The notes: generated by a model from the sequence alone, not told the origin. DNA of 64,000 nt from Rhizobium lentis (GCF_014200175.1 NZ_JACHBD010000001.1:1054001-1118000), one strand, 5' to 3'. Positions 35,711-45,392 are shown, counted from the first letter of the stretch. Translations and numbers: made by a program.

Positions 35711-36013
35711 TCACCTGATCGGTTCGTGAACGGTGACGAGCTTGGTGCCATCCGGGAATGTCGCCTCCACCTGCACGTCGTGGATCATCTCGGCAATTCC
35801 TTCCATCACCTGATCGCGGCCGATCACATGGGCGCCGGCTTCCATCAGCTCGGCGACCGGGCGGCCGTCTCGGGCGCCTTCGACGACGAAGTCGCTGATC
35901 AGCGCGATCGCTTCGGGATAGTTCAGCTTGACGCCGCGCTCGAGCCGCCGCCGCGCCACCATTGCCGCCATTGAAATCAGCAGCTTGTCTTTTTCTCTCG
36001 GAGTGAGGTTCAT
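35711..36013 (-). CDS. ureA: Urease gamma subunit UreA
   Basis: This 100-residue subunit contains the UreA blocks [43 protein letters not shown] and [20 protein letters not shown]. Start ATG 36013 gives the exact family length. It is preceded by ureD with a 28-base gap. Length and sequence are normal. Confidence 0.97.
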   Translation of the reverse strand: MNLTPREKDKLLISMAAMVARRRLERGVKLNYPEAIALISDFVVEGARDGRPVAELMEAGAHVIGRDQVMEGIAEMIHDVQVEATFPDGTKLVTVHEPIR

Positions 36014-36041
36014 TGCTTGCCCATCTGCTTGATGCTTAGCT

Positions 36042-36863
36042 TTAGAGATTCCAGACTTTCGGCACAGGCGCACCGTTGCGCAAGACGGAAATGACAGGGA
36101 TCAGGATTTTTCTCAGCGTGAAGCCGTCGGCCGCCGCAAGGCGAACGACCAGCTTGCCGCTCCAGGCGCTCGCACCGCCACTCCTTTCCTCGACGAGCGG
36201 CCGGACCCGACCGAGATAGGCTTCCGCCAGCGGCCCCGCATAAAACAGCGTCGCCAAGGCAACCTGCCCGCCGAGCACCGCCTGGCGCGCCGCCAGCGCC
36301 GCAACGCCCTCGGATAGCCTGAGCTCCTCGGCATGGATCAGCCGACCCGAGCGGCGAATGCGCCAGCGGTCGCGAAAGAAACCCGTGTCTACCGTTTCGC
36401 CCATTGCCTTGCGACCAAGGAGCACGGCCTCTACCGCCAGAAATTCGGCGCTCTCGTCGAGATCCACATCGAGCCGGCGGAAGAGCGCCGCCCGGTCGAA
36501 CAGGATCGTTTCCTGCGGCAGCCAGTCGACCCGCGCCCCCGGCCCGGCTTCGATGCGGGTCGTCACCTCTGCGACGCCGGCCGATGCTTTGTAAATCTTT
36601 TCGCAGGCCTGGGTGGTGACGTCGATCTTCGTGCCGGCGCCGGCGACGACGCTCCAGTCCATCCGGTCGCCGCCAGTCAGCCCGCCTGATGTGTTGATGA
36701 TGACGGCTTCCATCGAGGCATCGAACGTATCCGGCAGGCGGATCTTCGCCGCGCCCTCCTGATAGAGTTCACGGATGCGTGTACGGCCGCCGAGCAGCTT
36801 TGCCGCCAGATGTCCGCGCCCCTCCGCTCTTTGCGGTCTCGTGCCTGCCGCCGCAATCATCAT
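36042..36863 (-). CDS. ureD: Urease accessory protein UreD (UreH)
   Basis: This 273-residue scaffold protein binds apo-urease and UreF for nickel insertion. Family blocks are [24 protein letters not shown] (about 55-78) and [11 protein letters not shown]. It is the first ure gene, starting about 150 bases after urtE on the same strand; no terminator is seen in that gap, so read-through from urt is likely. The gap 36864-37011 contains no gene. Confidence 0.93.
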   Translation of the reverse strand: MMIAAAGTRPQRAEGRGHLAAKLLGGRTRIRELYQEGAAKIRLPDTFDASMEAVIINTSGGLTGGDRMDWSVVAGAGTKIDVTTQACEKIYKASAGVAEVTTRIEAGPGARVDWLPQETILFDRAALFRRLDVDLDESAEFLAVEAVLLGRKAMGETVDTGFFRDRWRIRRSGRLIHAEELRLSEGVAALAARQAVLGGQVALATLFYAGPLAEAYLGRVRPLVEERSGGASAWSGKLVVRLAAADGFTLRKILIPVISVLRNGAPVPKVWNL

Positions 36864-37011
36864 ACGTCCCTTTCGGTCGCGCTACCGGATCATTCGATCG
36901 CACGGGTGACGGAAGCAAAGCAATTCCCATGCCGTCCCGAACAGACCTCTTGGGCGACGGCGAAGGCTTCGAAACGTCGTGCTCGCTGCTGCAAAATACG
37001 GCATCTGCCGG

Positions 37012-37707
37012 TCAAACGGTCAGATGACGGCGAGCCTCCGGCGTGTCCAGCGTCTCGGCAAGTCCTTCATGCACGATCTCGCCGCGATCCATGATGTAAA
37101 CGTAGTCGGCAAGCTCCCGGCAGAAATCGAGATATTGTTCGACGAGCAGGATCGCCATGCCGGTGGAATCGCGCAGGTAACGGATTGCCCGGCCGATATC
37201 CTTGATGATCGACGGCTGGATGCCCTCGGTCGGCTCGTCGAGCACGAGGATCCTCGGTCGCGTCACCATGGCGCGGCCGATCGCCAGCTGTTGCTGCTGC
37301 CCGCCAGAGAGATCGCCGCCGCGACGCGACAACATCGACTTCAGCACCGGGAAGAGGCTGAAGATATCATCGGGTATGTTGCGGTCGCGCCGGCCAAGCG
37401 GGGCAAAGCCGGTTTCGAGATTTTCCTTGACCGTCAACAACGGGAAAATCTCCCGCCCCTGTGGCACGTAGCCGATGCCCTGCTTGGCGCGGGCGAAAGG
37501 CGGCAGGCCGTTCAACCTGGTATCGTTGAAGGTGACGGTTCCGGCCGACAGCGGATGCTGGCCGGTGACCGCGCGCAGAAGCGAACTCTTGCCGACGCCG
37601 TTGCGCCCCAGCACGCAGGTGATCTTGCCCATCTCCGCTTTGATCGAGATGCCGCGCAGCGCCTGCGCCGCGCCATAGTGCAGATTTGCGTTTTCGACTG
37701 TCAGCAT
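37012..37707 (-). CDS. urtE: Urea ABC transporter ATPase UrtE
   Basis: This 231-residue LivF-like ATPase has Walker A GRNGVGKSSLLRAV (about 36-49), signature LSGGQQQQLAIGRAM and Walker B ILVLDEPTEGIQPSII. UrtE members carry the early motif NLHYGAAQALRGIS, as here. It works with UrtD to energise urea import. ATG 37707 is preferred to an ATG 4 codons upstream. It follows a small unknown gene that separates it from urtD. Confidence 0.93.
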   Translation of the reverse strand: MLTVENANLHYGAAQALRGISIKAEMGKITCVLGRNGVGKSSLLRAVTGQHPLSAGTVTFNDTRLNGLPPFARAKQGIGYVPQGREIFPLLTVKENLETGFAPLGRRDRNIPDDIFSLFPVLKSMLSRRGGDLSGGQQQQLAIGRAMVTRPRILVLDEPTEGIQPSIIKDIGRAIRYLRDSTGMAILLVEQYLDFCRELADYVYIMDRGEIVHEGLAETLDTPEARRHLTV

Positions 37708-37725
37708 CCGTTCACCCATTCCCCA

Positions 37726-38244
37726 TCAGTTCATCAGCGTGCGCCTCAGCATCTGCAAGGCGTACTCCTGTTCTTTCGTCCTCTCGCCGCCAGCGGCGGC
37801 CACGTCCTCGGCAATGCCGATCAGTTGCTGACGCTCCTGCATGTCGAGCGCCTTTAGCCAGAGATCCCGGAACCGGCGGATCGGATCTTCGGGGCTGGTG
37901 ACGTTCTTAGACGCCCACTCCCCGAAAACCAGCACCTCTTCCATATCGCCCGGCCGGATGATCCCTTTCATGCGGTTGCGGACGACATCCTTCGCCGCGT
38001 CGAGATGGATCGGCTTTTCCTTGGCAAGGCAGAAGAAGAAGGCCACCGCCGCAATCACCGGATCGGCGATCGAGGCCAGTGGCGCTGCCTCGGCCTGCTT
38101 GCGCAACTTTCCGCGTTTAAAGGCCCCCCGCATACGCTCGACGGAATCGATGATCTCGCTTCCCGCCTCACGCATCATTTTCAATCGCCAGTACCAGACA
38201 GCCGCGCCGCTGATCGCCATGACCAGAATACCGAGAAAAGCCAT
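37726..38244 (-). CDS. Unknown membrane-anchored protein in the urt operon
   Basis: This 172-residue protein starts with one transmembrane segment (MAFLGILVMAISGAAVWYW), followed by a basic, helical soluble region. A second weakly hydrophobic stretch VIAAVAFFFCLA lies near 64-75. The C-terminal part (RFRDLWLKALDMQERQQLIGIAEDVAAAGG) resembles a TerB-like helical segment, but I cannot name the family with confidence. It sits between urtD and urtE and is probably cotranscribed. Confidence 0.72.
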   Translation of the reverse strand: MAFLGILVMAISGAAVWYWRLKMMREAGSEIIDSVERMRGAFKRGKLRKQAEAAPLASIADPVIAAVAFFFCLAKEKPIHLDAAKDVVRNRMKGIIRPGDMEEVLVFGEWASKNVTSPEDPIRRFRDLWLKALDMQERQQLIGIAEDVAAAGGERTKEQEYALQMLRRTLMN

Positions 38245-38319
38245 GTTGAAACCCCACGATAAACCCCGCTCGTTTTAGAGCTTGTTCTCTCATCGGGTTC
38301 AAGCCTGTAGTTGCATTCG

Positions 38320-39084
38320 TCACCGCCCCAGATAGTTCTCGATCACTTTCGGATCGGAGCTTACGAAATCGATTGAGCCCTCCGCCAGCACCGAGCCTTC
38401 GGCAAGGCATGTCACCTTGACGCCGAGGTCGCGGATGAAGCCCATATCGTGTTCGACGACAACGACCGAACGGGTCTTGGCGATGTCCTTGAGGAGGATC
38501 GCCGTTTCCGCCGTCTCCGCATCCGTCATGCCGGCAACGGGCTCGTCAACGAGCAGCAACTTCGGTTCCTGCGCGAGCAGCATGCCGATCTCCAACCACT
38601 GCTTCTGCCCGTGCGAAAGATTGGCTGCCAGCTCGTCGCGCCGGTGGGTCAGCCGCACCGTTTCGAGAATTTCTTCGATCCGCGCCTTGTCCTCACCTCC
38701 AAGCCGGTAGAACAGCGTCGAAAAGACCGAGCGGCGGCGGTTCAGCGCCAGCTCCAGATTGTCCCAGACCGTGTGGCTTTCGAAGACCGTCGGCTTCTGA
38801 AATTTGCGGCCGATGCCGAGCTGGGCAATATCGGCTTCGTCCTTCTTGGTGAGATCGATCGTGCCGTTGAAAAACACCTCGCCCTCGTCGGGCCTTGTCT
38901 TGCCGGTGATGATATCCATCATCGTCGTCTTGCCGGCGCCATTCGGGCCGATGATGGCGCGAAGCTCGCCCGGTTCGATGACGATCGACAGCGAATTCAG
39001 CGCCTTGAAACCATCGAAGGAAACGGAGACGCCGCTGAGATAAAGCACGCTGGTGGGTTTGACGTCGGGGATCATGACCTTCAC
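38320..39084 (-). CDS. urtD: Urea ABC transporter ATPase UrtD
   Basis: This 254-residue LivG-like ATPase has Walker A GPNGAGKTTMMDII, signature LSHGQKQWLEIGM (the UrtD/LivG variant with His) and Walker B LLLVDEPVAGMTDAET. The start GTG 39084 overlaps the urtC stop as GTGA, indicating coupling; ATG 39075 (MIPDVK) is an alternative with AAGGTC upstream. A second early motif, VSFDGFKALNSLS, is typical of UrtD. Confidence 0.93.
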   Translation of the reverse strand: MKVMIPDVKPTSVLYLSGVSVSFDGFKALNSLSIVIEPGELRAIIGPNGAGKTTMMDIITGKTRPDEGEVFFNGTIDLTKKDEADIAQLGIGRKFQKPTVFESHTVWDNLELALNRRRSVFSTLFYRLGGEDKARIEEILETVRLTHRRDELAANLSHGQKQWLEIGMLLAQEPKLLLVDEPVAGMTDAETAETAILLKDIAKTRSVVVVEHDMGFIRDLGVKVTCLAEGSVLAEGSIDFVSSDPKVIENYLGR

Positions 39085-40244
39085 TCCGCTGCCTGGATTT
39101 TCGGCTCGACGCCATCTTCCTGCACCGCCGGCGGCGCAGCCTCGGCAACACTTTTCCGCTTGGCGAAATAGTGCGAAACCGTGCCGACGACGCCCTTCGG
39201 CAGGAACAACGTGACGGCGACGAAAAGACCGCCGAGCGCAAACAGCCAGAATTCCGGAAAGAGGCCGGTGAAGATCGTCTTGCCGCCATTGACCAGGATC
39301 GCACCGATGATCGGCCCAATCAGCGTCCCTCGCCCGCCGACCGCCGTCCAGATGACGACTTCGATGGAATTGGCCGGTGCGAATTCGCCGGGATTGATGA
39401 TGCCGACTTGCGGCACGTAGAGCGCGCCTGCTATGCCCGCCATCATCGCCGAGACGACGAAGGTGAAGAGCTTGAAATGCTCGACGCGGTAGCCGAGGAA
39501 GCGGGTGCGGCTTTCGGCATCGCGCACGCCGACCAGCACCTTGCCGAACTTCGATCGCACGATTGCCGAGGCGATCGTCAGCGACAGCGCCAGGAAGATC
39601 GCCGTCGCGGAAAAGAGGCTGGCGCGCGTGCCGTCCGCCTGAATGTTGAAGCCGAGGATATCCTTGAAGTCGGTCATGCCGTTATTGCCGCCGAACCCCA
39701 TGTCATTGCGGAAGAAGGCAAGCAACAGAGCATAGGTCATCGCCTGGGTGATGATCGAGAGGTAAACGCCGTTGACGCGGGAGCGGAAGGCGAACCAGCC
39801 GAAGACGAAGGCGAGCAGGCCCGGCACGGCCAGCACCATCAGCGCCGCGAACCAGAACTGGTCGAAACCGTACCAGAACCAGGGCAGCTCCTTCCAGTTC
39901 AGGAACACCATGAAGTCGGGCAGAACAGGATCGCCATAGACGCCGCGCGAGCCGATCTGGCGCATCAGATACATACCCATCGCATAACCGCCGAGCGCGA
40001 AGAAGGCGCCGTGGCCGAGCGAGAGGATGCCGCAGAAACCCCAGACGAGATCGAGCGCCAGCGCCAGCAGCGCATAGGTCAGATACTTGCCGAACAGCGC
40101 CATGATGTAGGTCGGGATGTGCAGCGGGTGGCTCGGGCCGGTCGCAAGGTTCAAGATCGGCACGAGGATGGCGATCGCCAGCAGCAGCGCCACGGCGACC
40201 GAAATCCTGCGATCGAGAGACCGGAGAAGGAAGGCCGTTATCAT
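39081..40244 (-). CDS. urtC: Urea ABC transporter permease UrtC
   Basis: This 387-residue LivM-like permease starts at ATG 40244, which overlaps the urtB stop as ATGA. It has about ten hydrophobic segments, and the conserved motif LWGFCG/LVWGFCGILSLGHGAFFALGGY (about 67-90) and GVRDAESRTRFLGY. The open frame continues far upstream, but that part lies inside urtB and is not coding for UrtC. It forms the channel with UrtB. Confidence 0.95.
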   Translation of the reverse strand: MITAFLLRSLDRRISVAVALLLAIAILVPILNLATGPSHPLHIPTYIMALFGKYLTYALLALALDLVWGFCGILSLGHGAFFALGGYAMGMYLMRQIGSRGVYGDPVLPDFMVFLNWKELPWFWYGFDQFWFAALMVLAVPGLLAFVFGWFAFRSRVNGVYLSIITQAMTYALLLAFFRNDMGFGGNNGMTDFKDILGFNIQADGTRASLFSATAIFLALSLTIASAIVRSKFGKVLVGVRDAESRTRFLGYRVEHFKLFTFVVSAMMAGIAGALYVPQVGIINPGEFAPANSIEVVIWTAVGGRGTLIGPIIGAILVNGGKTIFTGLFPEFWLFALGGLFVAVTLFLPKGVVGTVSHYFAKRKSVAEAAPPAVQEDGVEPKIQAAE

Positions 40245-41893
40245 GCTTCCACCGCCCTTCCTTTGAGTGCGAAGAGCCCGCGCGGACGCTTCTGGATGAA
40301 AAGAATGATGAGGACGAGCACCAGGATTTTGCCGAGCACGGCGCCGGCGAAGGGCTCGAGGAACTTGTTGACGACGCCGAGCGACAAGGCGCCGACCAGT
40401 GTGCCCCAGAGATTGCCGACACCGCCGAAGACGACGACCATGAAGCTGTCGATGATGTAGGATTGACCGAGATTTGGCGAGACGTTGTCGATCTGGCTGA
40501 GCGCCACGCCGGCAATACCGGCAATTCCCGAACCGAGCGCGAAGGTGAAGGCGTCCACCCAGCCGGTGCGGATGCCCATCGACGATGCCATGCGGCGGTT
40601 CTGCGTGACGGCGCGCATCTGCAGACCGAAAGCTGACCGCTTGAGCAGCAGGAGCAGCGCCACGAAGACAACCATCGAAAAGACGATGATCCACAGTCGG
40701 TTCCAGGTGATGGAGAGCCCGCCGAGATCGAAAACGCCGGACATCCAGGTCGGATTGCGAACCTCGCGGTTCGTGGGGCCGAAGATGCTGCGCACGGCCT
40801 GCTGCAGGATCAGCGACACACCCCAGGTGGCGAGCAGTGTTTCGAGCGGCCGGCCGTAGAGATAGCGGATGACGGCGCGCTCGATTACGAGTCCGACGAG
40901 GCCGGTGAAGACGAAGGCGACCGGCACCGCAAAGGCCAGCGAATAATCGGCAAGCGAGGGATAGGCCGAGGTAATCGTTTCCTGCACCACATAGGTTGCA
41001 TAGGCGCCGATCATCACCATTTCGCCATGTGCCATGTTGATCACGCCCATAACGCCAAAGGTGATTGCAAGGCCGATCGCCGCAAGCAGGAGCACCGAGC
41101 CGAGCGACAATCCGTACCAGACGTTCTGGACGATATCCCACAGCGCCAGACTGCGATTGATGGTGCTGATATCTGCCTGGATCGCTGGCTTCAGGTCATC
41201 GGGCGCGGTTTCGAGTGTGGTCGTGAGGATGTTCAGTGCATCACGATTGCCGCGAGCCGCGATCGTATCGATCGCAGCCTTCTTGTCTTCGACGCTCGCA
41301 TCCGTCTTCAGCAGCAGCACTGCGCGCGCTGCTTCCATCATATTCTTGATCTCGGCGTCGTTTTCAGCCGCAAGCGCCGCATTCAGAAGGTCGAGATTGG
41401 CGGGATCGGCGTCTTTCAGCAGGCCCTGTGCCGCGGCAAGCCGCGCCGAACGGTCCGGGCTCATCAGCGTCAGCTGGCTGGTGGCGGCGCTGATGACGCC
41501 GCGAAGTGCATTGTTGATCTTGACCTTGGTCATCATGTCAGGATCGACATCGGCAGCGGCTTCGCCGGTGATCGGATCGGAATAGGTCGGTTCGTCATCG
41601 GTGCCGCCCTGGAGAAGCACCGGGCCGCCATCGGAATTGACGTAGAGAAGGCCGTCGCTCAAGTGCTGCAGGATCTGGCTGACATGCGGGTCCTTGGATG
41701 CGACCAGCGCCTTGATGGCCGCCTCGCGTTCCGGGAAGTCGCCGACGCCGAGCGCATCGATGAGGACGTGGATATCGTCCTCTGCCCGAACTTCGCTCGA
41801 TGTTGCCAAGCCCAGAAATGCGGGGCCGGAAAATGTCAGGCCCGCGAATGTCAGGCAGAGCGTGAAGAGGAAAATCTTTATAGCGCGATACAT
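40241..41893 (-). CDS. urtB: Urea ABC transporter permease UrtB with periplasmic N-terminal domain
   Basis: This 550-residue protein has a signal-like N-terminus (FLFTLCLTFAGLTFSG), a periplasmic domain of about 230 residues with HEAT-like helical repeats (VLIDALGVGDFPEREAAIKALVASKD and LLKDADPANLDLLNAALAAENDAEIKNMMEAARAVLLL), then a LivH-like permease core. The core has VMGVINMAHGEMVMIGAYATYVV (about 281-303). The long N-terminus is the usual UrtB form and distinguishes it from LivH. It follows urtA after 116 bases that hold a hairpin. Confidence 0.95.
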   Translation of the reverse strand: MYRAIKIFLFTLCLTFAGLTFSGPAFLGLATSSEVRAEDDIHVLIDALGVGDFPEREAAIKALVASKDPHVSQILQHLSDGLLYVNSDGGPVLLQGGTDDEPTYSDPITGEAAADVDPDMMTKVKINNALRGVISAATSQLTLMSPDRSARLAAAQGLLKDADPANLDLLNAALAAENDAEIKNMMEAARAVLLLKTDASVEDKKAAIDTIAARGNRDALNILTTTLETAPDDLKPAIQADISTINRSLALWDIVQNVWYGLSLGSVLLLAAIGLAITFGVMGVINMAHGEMVMIGAYATYVVQETITSAYPSLADYSLAFAVPVAFVFTGLVGLVIERAVIRYLYGRPLETLLATWGVSLILQQAVRSIFGPTNREVRNPTWMSGVFDLGGLSITWNRLWIIVFSMVVFVALLLLLKRSAFGLQMRAVTQNRRMASSMGIRTGWVDAFTFALGSGIAGIAGVALSQIDNVSPNLGQSYIIDSFMVVVFGGVGNLWGTLVGALSLGVVNKFLEPFAGAVLGKILVLVLIILFIQKRPRGLFALKGRAVEA

Positions 41894-41947
41894 CGGCTTT
41901 CTCGCCCTGGATAGTGTTGGCCTCGCGGCGTAATCGCTGGGACGGAG

Positions 41948-41977
41948 CTTCCGCCCGGGATCGAACCCGGACGGAAG
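41948..41977 (-). promoter_or_regulatory. Stem-loop between urtA and urtB
   Basis: On the transcript CTTCCGTCCGGG pairs with CCCGGGCGGAAG (12 bp, one G-U) around TTCGAT. No T-run follows. Position after the binding protein gene suggests a stabilising or attenuating hairpin giving more UrtA than membrane subunits. A second small inverted repeat, CAATCA/TGATTG, lies at 41987-42000. Confidence 0.6.
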
Positions 41978-42009
41978 TCTTCAAGCAATCATCTGATTGG
42001 GGGTCGTAC

Positions 42010-43302
42010 TCAGGAACCCTTGCCGCCGCACTTGCCTGTGGCAACGTTGAAGTTGCCGCAGGACATCGGCTTACGCCAATCGGAGATCAGGTCCTTGGAA
42101 TCAGGCAGGTAATCGGACCATTCGTCGCCGACGACGGCGGGCGTCTGCTGGACGATTTCGAACTGGCCGTTGGCCTGGATTTCACCGATCAGCACCGGCT
42201 TGGTGATGTGATGGTTCGGCATGACGGTCGCATAACCGCCGGAGAGGTTTGGTACGCTGACGCCGATGATGGAGTCGAGAACCTTGTCGGTATCGGTCGT
42301 GCCGGCAGCCTGGACGGCCTTAACCCACGCGTTGAAGCCGATATAGGCGGCTTCCATCGGGTCGTTCGTCACGCGCTTGTCGTTCTTGGTGTAAGCGTGC
42401 CAGTCCTTGATGAACTTCTTGTTGGCCGGGCTTTCGACTGACTCGAAATAGTTCCAGGCAGCGAGATGGCCGACAAGCGGCTTGGTGTCGAGACCGGCAA
42501 GTTCTTCTTCACCGACCGAGAAGGCGACGACGGGAATGTCGGTCGCCTTGATGCCCTTGTTGCCCAGTTCCTTGTAAAACGGAACGTTGGCGTCGCCGTT
42601 GATCGTCGAGACGACGGCGGTCTTCTTGCCGGCCGAACCGAATTCCTTGATCTTGGCAACTTCGGTCTGCCAGTCGGAGAAGCCGAACGGCGTGTAGTTG
42701 GTCATGATGTCTTCCTTCGGAATACCCTTCGAAATCAGGTATGCCTCGAGAATCTTGTTGGTCGTGCGCGGATAGACGTAGTCGGTGCCTTCGAGCACGA
42801 AACGCTTGACGCCTTCTTTTTCCATCAGGTAGTCGACGGCCGGAATTGCCTGCTGGTTCGGAGCAGCACCGGTGTAGAAGATGTTGCGCGAGGATTCTTC
42901 GCCTTCATACTGCACGGGGTAGAAGAGCAGCGAATTCAGCTCTTCGAACACCGGCAGAACCGACTTGCGCGACGAGGACGTCCAGCAACCGAAGACGGCG
43001 GCAACCTTATCCTTCTGGATCAGCTCGCGGGCCTTTTCCGCAAACAGCGGCCAATCGGAAGCCGGATCGACGACGACGGCCTCGAGTTTCTTGCCGAGAA
43101 GACCGCCCTTCTTGTTCTGCTCGTCGATGAGCATCAGCATGGCGTCTTTCAGCGTGGTTTCGGAAATCGCCATCGTGCCGGAGAGCGAATGCAGCACGCC
43201 GACCTTGATGGTGTCATCGGCAGCGACCGCGCCATTTAACGCGGCCGACGCCGCCATGACGGTGCCGAGTGCAGCACCGGTGATAATGGATTTGAGATTC
43301 AT
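42010..43302 (-). CDS. urtA: Urea ABC transporter substrate-binding protein UrtA
   Basis: This 430-residue periplasmic protein has a signal peptide (residues 1-28, GAALGTVMAASAALNGAVAADD). The UrtA-type Peripla_BP_5 fold shows IKVGVLHSLSGTMAISETTLKDAMLMLIDEQNKKGGLLGKKLEAVVVDPASDWPLFAEKA and FGCWTSSSRKSVLPVFEELNSLLFYPVQYEGEE. The ASDWP and YEGEE segments are diagnostic for urea-type binders over LivK. It heads the urt-ure operon. The 185-base upstream gap has no gene, and I could not find a convincing sigma-54 or NtrC site in it by eye. Confidence 0.95.
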   Translation of the reverse strand: MNLKSIITGAALGTVMAASAALNGAVAADDTIKVGVLHSLSGTMAISETTLKDAMLMLIDEQNKKGGLLGKKLEAVVVDPASDWPLFAEKARELIQKDKVAAVFGCWTSSSRKSVLPVFEELNSLLFYPVQYEGEESSRNIFYTGAAPNQQAIPAVDYLMEKEGVKRFVLEGTDYVYPRTTNKILEAYLISKGIPKEDIMTNYTPFGFSDWQTEVAKIKEFGSAGKKTAVVSTINGDANVPFYKELGNKGIKATDIPVVAFSVGEEELAGLDTKPLVGHLAAWNYFESVESPANKKFIKDWHAYTKNDKRVTNDPMEAAYIGFNAWVKAVQAAGTTDTDKVLDSIIGVSVPNLSGGYATVMPNHHITKPVLIGEIQANGQFEIVQQTPAVVGDEWSDYLPDSKDLISDWRKPMSCGNFNVATGKCGGKGS

Positions 43303-43487
43303 TTGGTTGATCCCCTCTCTTGTTCCGCAACAGGCCGGAAACGGAGTTAACTGTTGCCGCGGGGACTATCGGGTGCCGCATCGCAAAAACACATACGCAA
43401 AATGACGTAGACGCAGGGGGTAAATAGGCAGGCGGGAAGCAAGGGCATCCCCGCAGCCGAGGACGCCCTCCATCTGTGAGACGGAAA

Positions 43488-45392
43488 TCAGCCGTCGATC
43501 GTCAGCGTAACCGATGTCGGGCCGTAGGAGAGGCTCGCCTTATGGCCGGAAATAGTGAACTTGCCGAAGCTGCCGGTGACGTTGCCCGCTTTCAGGATCT
43601 CGATTTTCGTTCCGGGCGTCGGGGTGAAGCCGTCGGCGAGAGTCACGTCGAGATCGCCGGCGAGTTCCGCCTTGCCGTTGACTGCAAGGGTGCCGGCACC
43701 GTTCGCGCCGAGTGCAAGCTTCGCCGCAGCTTTGGCGATCTGCTGATAATCGCCGCCCACGATCAGCGGCTTGGCGGCGGCCAGAACCAGCGAACCGCCA
43801 TTCACCGTCAGCCCGCCGGTGCCGAAGGCCGACGAGGAACCGGCGACCAGCACGCCTTCTTCCAGAATGGTGCCGCCCGCATAGCTGTTGGCGCCTGACA
43901 GGCCGAGGATGCCGCTGCCGCTCTTCACCAGCCTGCCCTTGCCGCCGATGTCATTGCGCCAGGTGTCGAATGCACTGAAGCCGCCCTTGGCCGCATCCAT
44001 CGTCACGGTCACATCCTGGTCGAAGGCACCATAACCGTCGGCGGCAGCAAACAGGTTGAGGCGGCCGTAACCTTCCGCGTCGTCGAGGAGCGGATAGCCG
44101 GAAGTGATTTCCGTCGTCCTCAGAACCTCGCGGCGCTGTTCGCCGTTAAGATAGGGCAGACGCGTTTCGAGCAGCGCTTCGGCGCCCTGCGGCACGCGGG
44201 CCGGCTGATCGGTCGCATGGATCGCCGGCAGGCCGTAGCTCAGACGCTGCAGCACGTTAGCGCGATTGGCGTCGTGATCGGCAAAGCGGTCCGCGGCGAG
44301 CGGCGCTCTATGAGCGGCGACTTCGAGCGCACCCGCATCGGCAACGCCTGATTTGGCGATCAGCCACGATTGCGCCTGGGCGTAAGCGTCGCGCTTCAGC
44401 GCAGCATTGCCGGTCTTGTTCAGATTGTAGACGACCGTCGCGGTGCCGAGCATGCGGCCGCCCATCACGTCGAGCGGAGAATGCATGCCGGAAAGGATGC
44501 GATCCTCACCCAGTTCGCTGGCGCGGGCGATCATTTCCTGAAAGCGCTGCGGTACGAGATAGGCCATGGCGAGCGCATCCCGCCAGGCTTCCGCCGTATG
44601 CCCGCTCGGGAAACCGCCATCCTCGACCGGCTTGCCGCTCTTGGCGGGCACCAGGGTCGGGACAACCGACACGTCCTGGCTCCAGCGGTAGGGGCGGCCA
44701 TATTTGAAATAGCGCTTGGCGGGTTCCGTCGAGCCGTCAGCGCTTGCGGCGTTGATGAAGTCGATCGCAAGCCCCATGTCCGGGTTGGCGTCGGTCTTGT
44801 TTTCGGTGTCCGGCTTGCTGCCGGCGCCGCGGTTGTTGCCCTTGTCGTCATATTTGACCGTCGTCGCGTCGGCCGCTACCTCGGTGATCGTGGTAGTCTG
44901 CTTGGAGCCGGCCTTCCAGGCTTCCGTCAGCGGGCCGAGGCCGTCGACGATGCTGGCGTTCTTGCCGCGTCGGTCGTCGAGATAGGCGGCAAATGCCTGC
45001 TCGGCCGTCCGCGCCCGCGTCGCCTTGACGACATAGGCGATGTTGGCGTCATGGACGAGCTTGTTAATGATCTGGCCGTCGGTCTTGCTGAAGGGAATGC
45101 CGTCCCAATCCGTCTTGGCGACCGCCCGGCAATTCTCCTTGGCCGGGGCTTCGACACCGGCATCGACGAAAGGCGTGCGCGGGGTCCAGATTTCGAGGAA
45201 CCCGGAGAGGAGATGAACGGCGGCATTGGAGTCCACCGTCGAGAAGCAGGCATCACCGCGTTTGTTGGTGTTTCCGGTCTCGACATAAGGCGCTTTCGCC
45301 GCCGTGTCCTGCTCGGCGATGGCAAGCGGCGGCACGATCGAAACAAGGCCGACGAGGGCGGTGCTCAGGCGGAAAAGGCTTGAAACAGACAT
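43488..45392 (-). CDS. Secreted class A-type acid phosphatase (PAP2) with autotransporter-associated repeat
   Basis: This 634-residue protein has a signal peptide (about 1-27, ending PLAIAEQ). A PAP2/acid phosphatase domain (about 30-360) carries the three catalytic motifs GRPYRW, FPSGHT and RILSGMHSPLD (R-x5-H-x3-D). After a linker, about residues 500-545 form an autotransporter-associated beta-strand repeat (LVKSGSGILGLSGANSYAGGTILEEGVLVAG, typical of TIGR02601), then a short beta-rich end. No C-terminal beta-barrel translocator is present, so secretion stops at the periplasm or needs another route. Expected activity is release of phosphate from phosphomonoesters. It is the only gene in its unit and is divergent from the transporter-kinase. 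Confidence 0.88.
   Translation of the reverse strand: MSVSSLFRLSTALVGLVSIVPPLAIAEQDTAAKAPYVETGNTNKRGDACFSTVDSNAAVHLLSGFLEIWTPRTPFVDAGVEAPAKENCRAVAKTDWDGIPFSKTDGQIINKLVHDANIAYVVKATRARTAEQAFAAYLDDRRGKNASIVDGLGPLTEAWKAGSKQTTTITEVAADATTVKYDDKGNNRGAGSKPDTENKTDANPDMGLAIDFINAASADGSTEPAKRYFKYGRPYRWSQDVSVVPTLVPAKSGKPVEDGGFPSGHTAEAWRDALAMAYLVPQRFQEMIARASELGEDRILSGMHSPLDVMGGRMLGTATVVYNLNKTGNAALKRDAYAQAQSWLIAKSGVADAGALEVAAHRAPLAADRFADHDANRANVLQRLSYGLPAIHATDQPARVPQGAEALLETRLPYLNGEQRREVLRTTEITSGYPLLDDAEGYGRLNLFAAADGYGAFDQDVTVTMDAAKGGFSAFDTWRNDIGGKGRLVKSGSGILGLSGANSYAGGTILEEGVLVAGSSSAFGTGGLTVNGGSLVLAAAKPLIVGGDYQQIAKAAAKLALGANGAGTLAVNGKAELAGDLDVTLADGFTPTPGTKIEILKAGNVTGSFGKFTISGHKASLSYGPTSVTLTIDG

Noticed and set aside
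39081..41141. A 686-codon minus-strand frame that would make UrtC much longer
   Set aside because: The upstream half lies inside urtB in another frame and is Arg/Gly-rich shadow sequence; ATG 40244 with ATGA overlap gives the normal UrtC.
41930..41985. tRNA-like T-arm (CCGGG-TTCGATC-CCGGG) on the minus strand
   Set aside because: The acceptor, D and anticodon arms are missing; CTTCCG directly before it pairs with the sequence after it, making a simple hairpin between urtA and urtB.
43303..43487. Sigma-54 promoter upstream of urtA
   Set aside because: A GGCAC-like stretch is present, but the GC of the -12 element is not at the required spacing.
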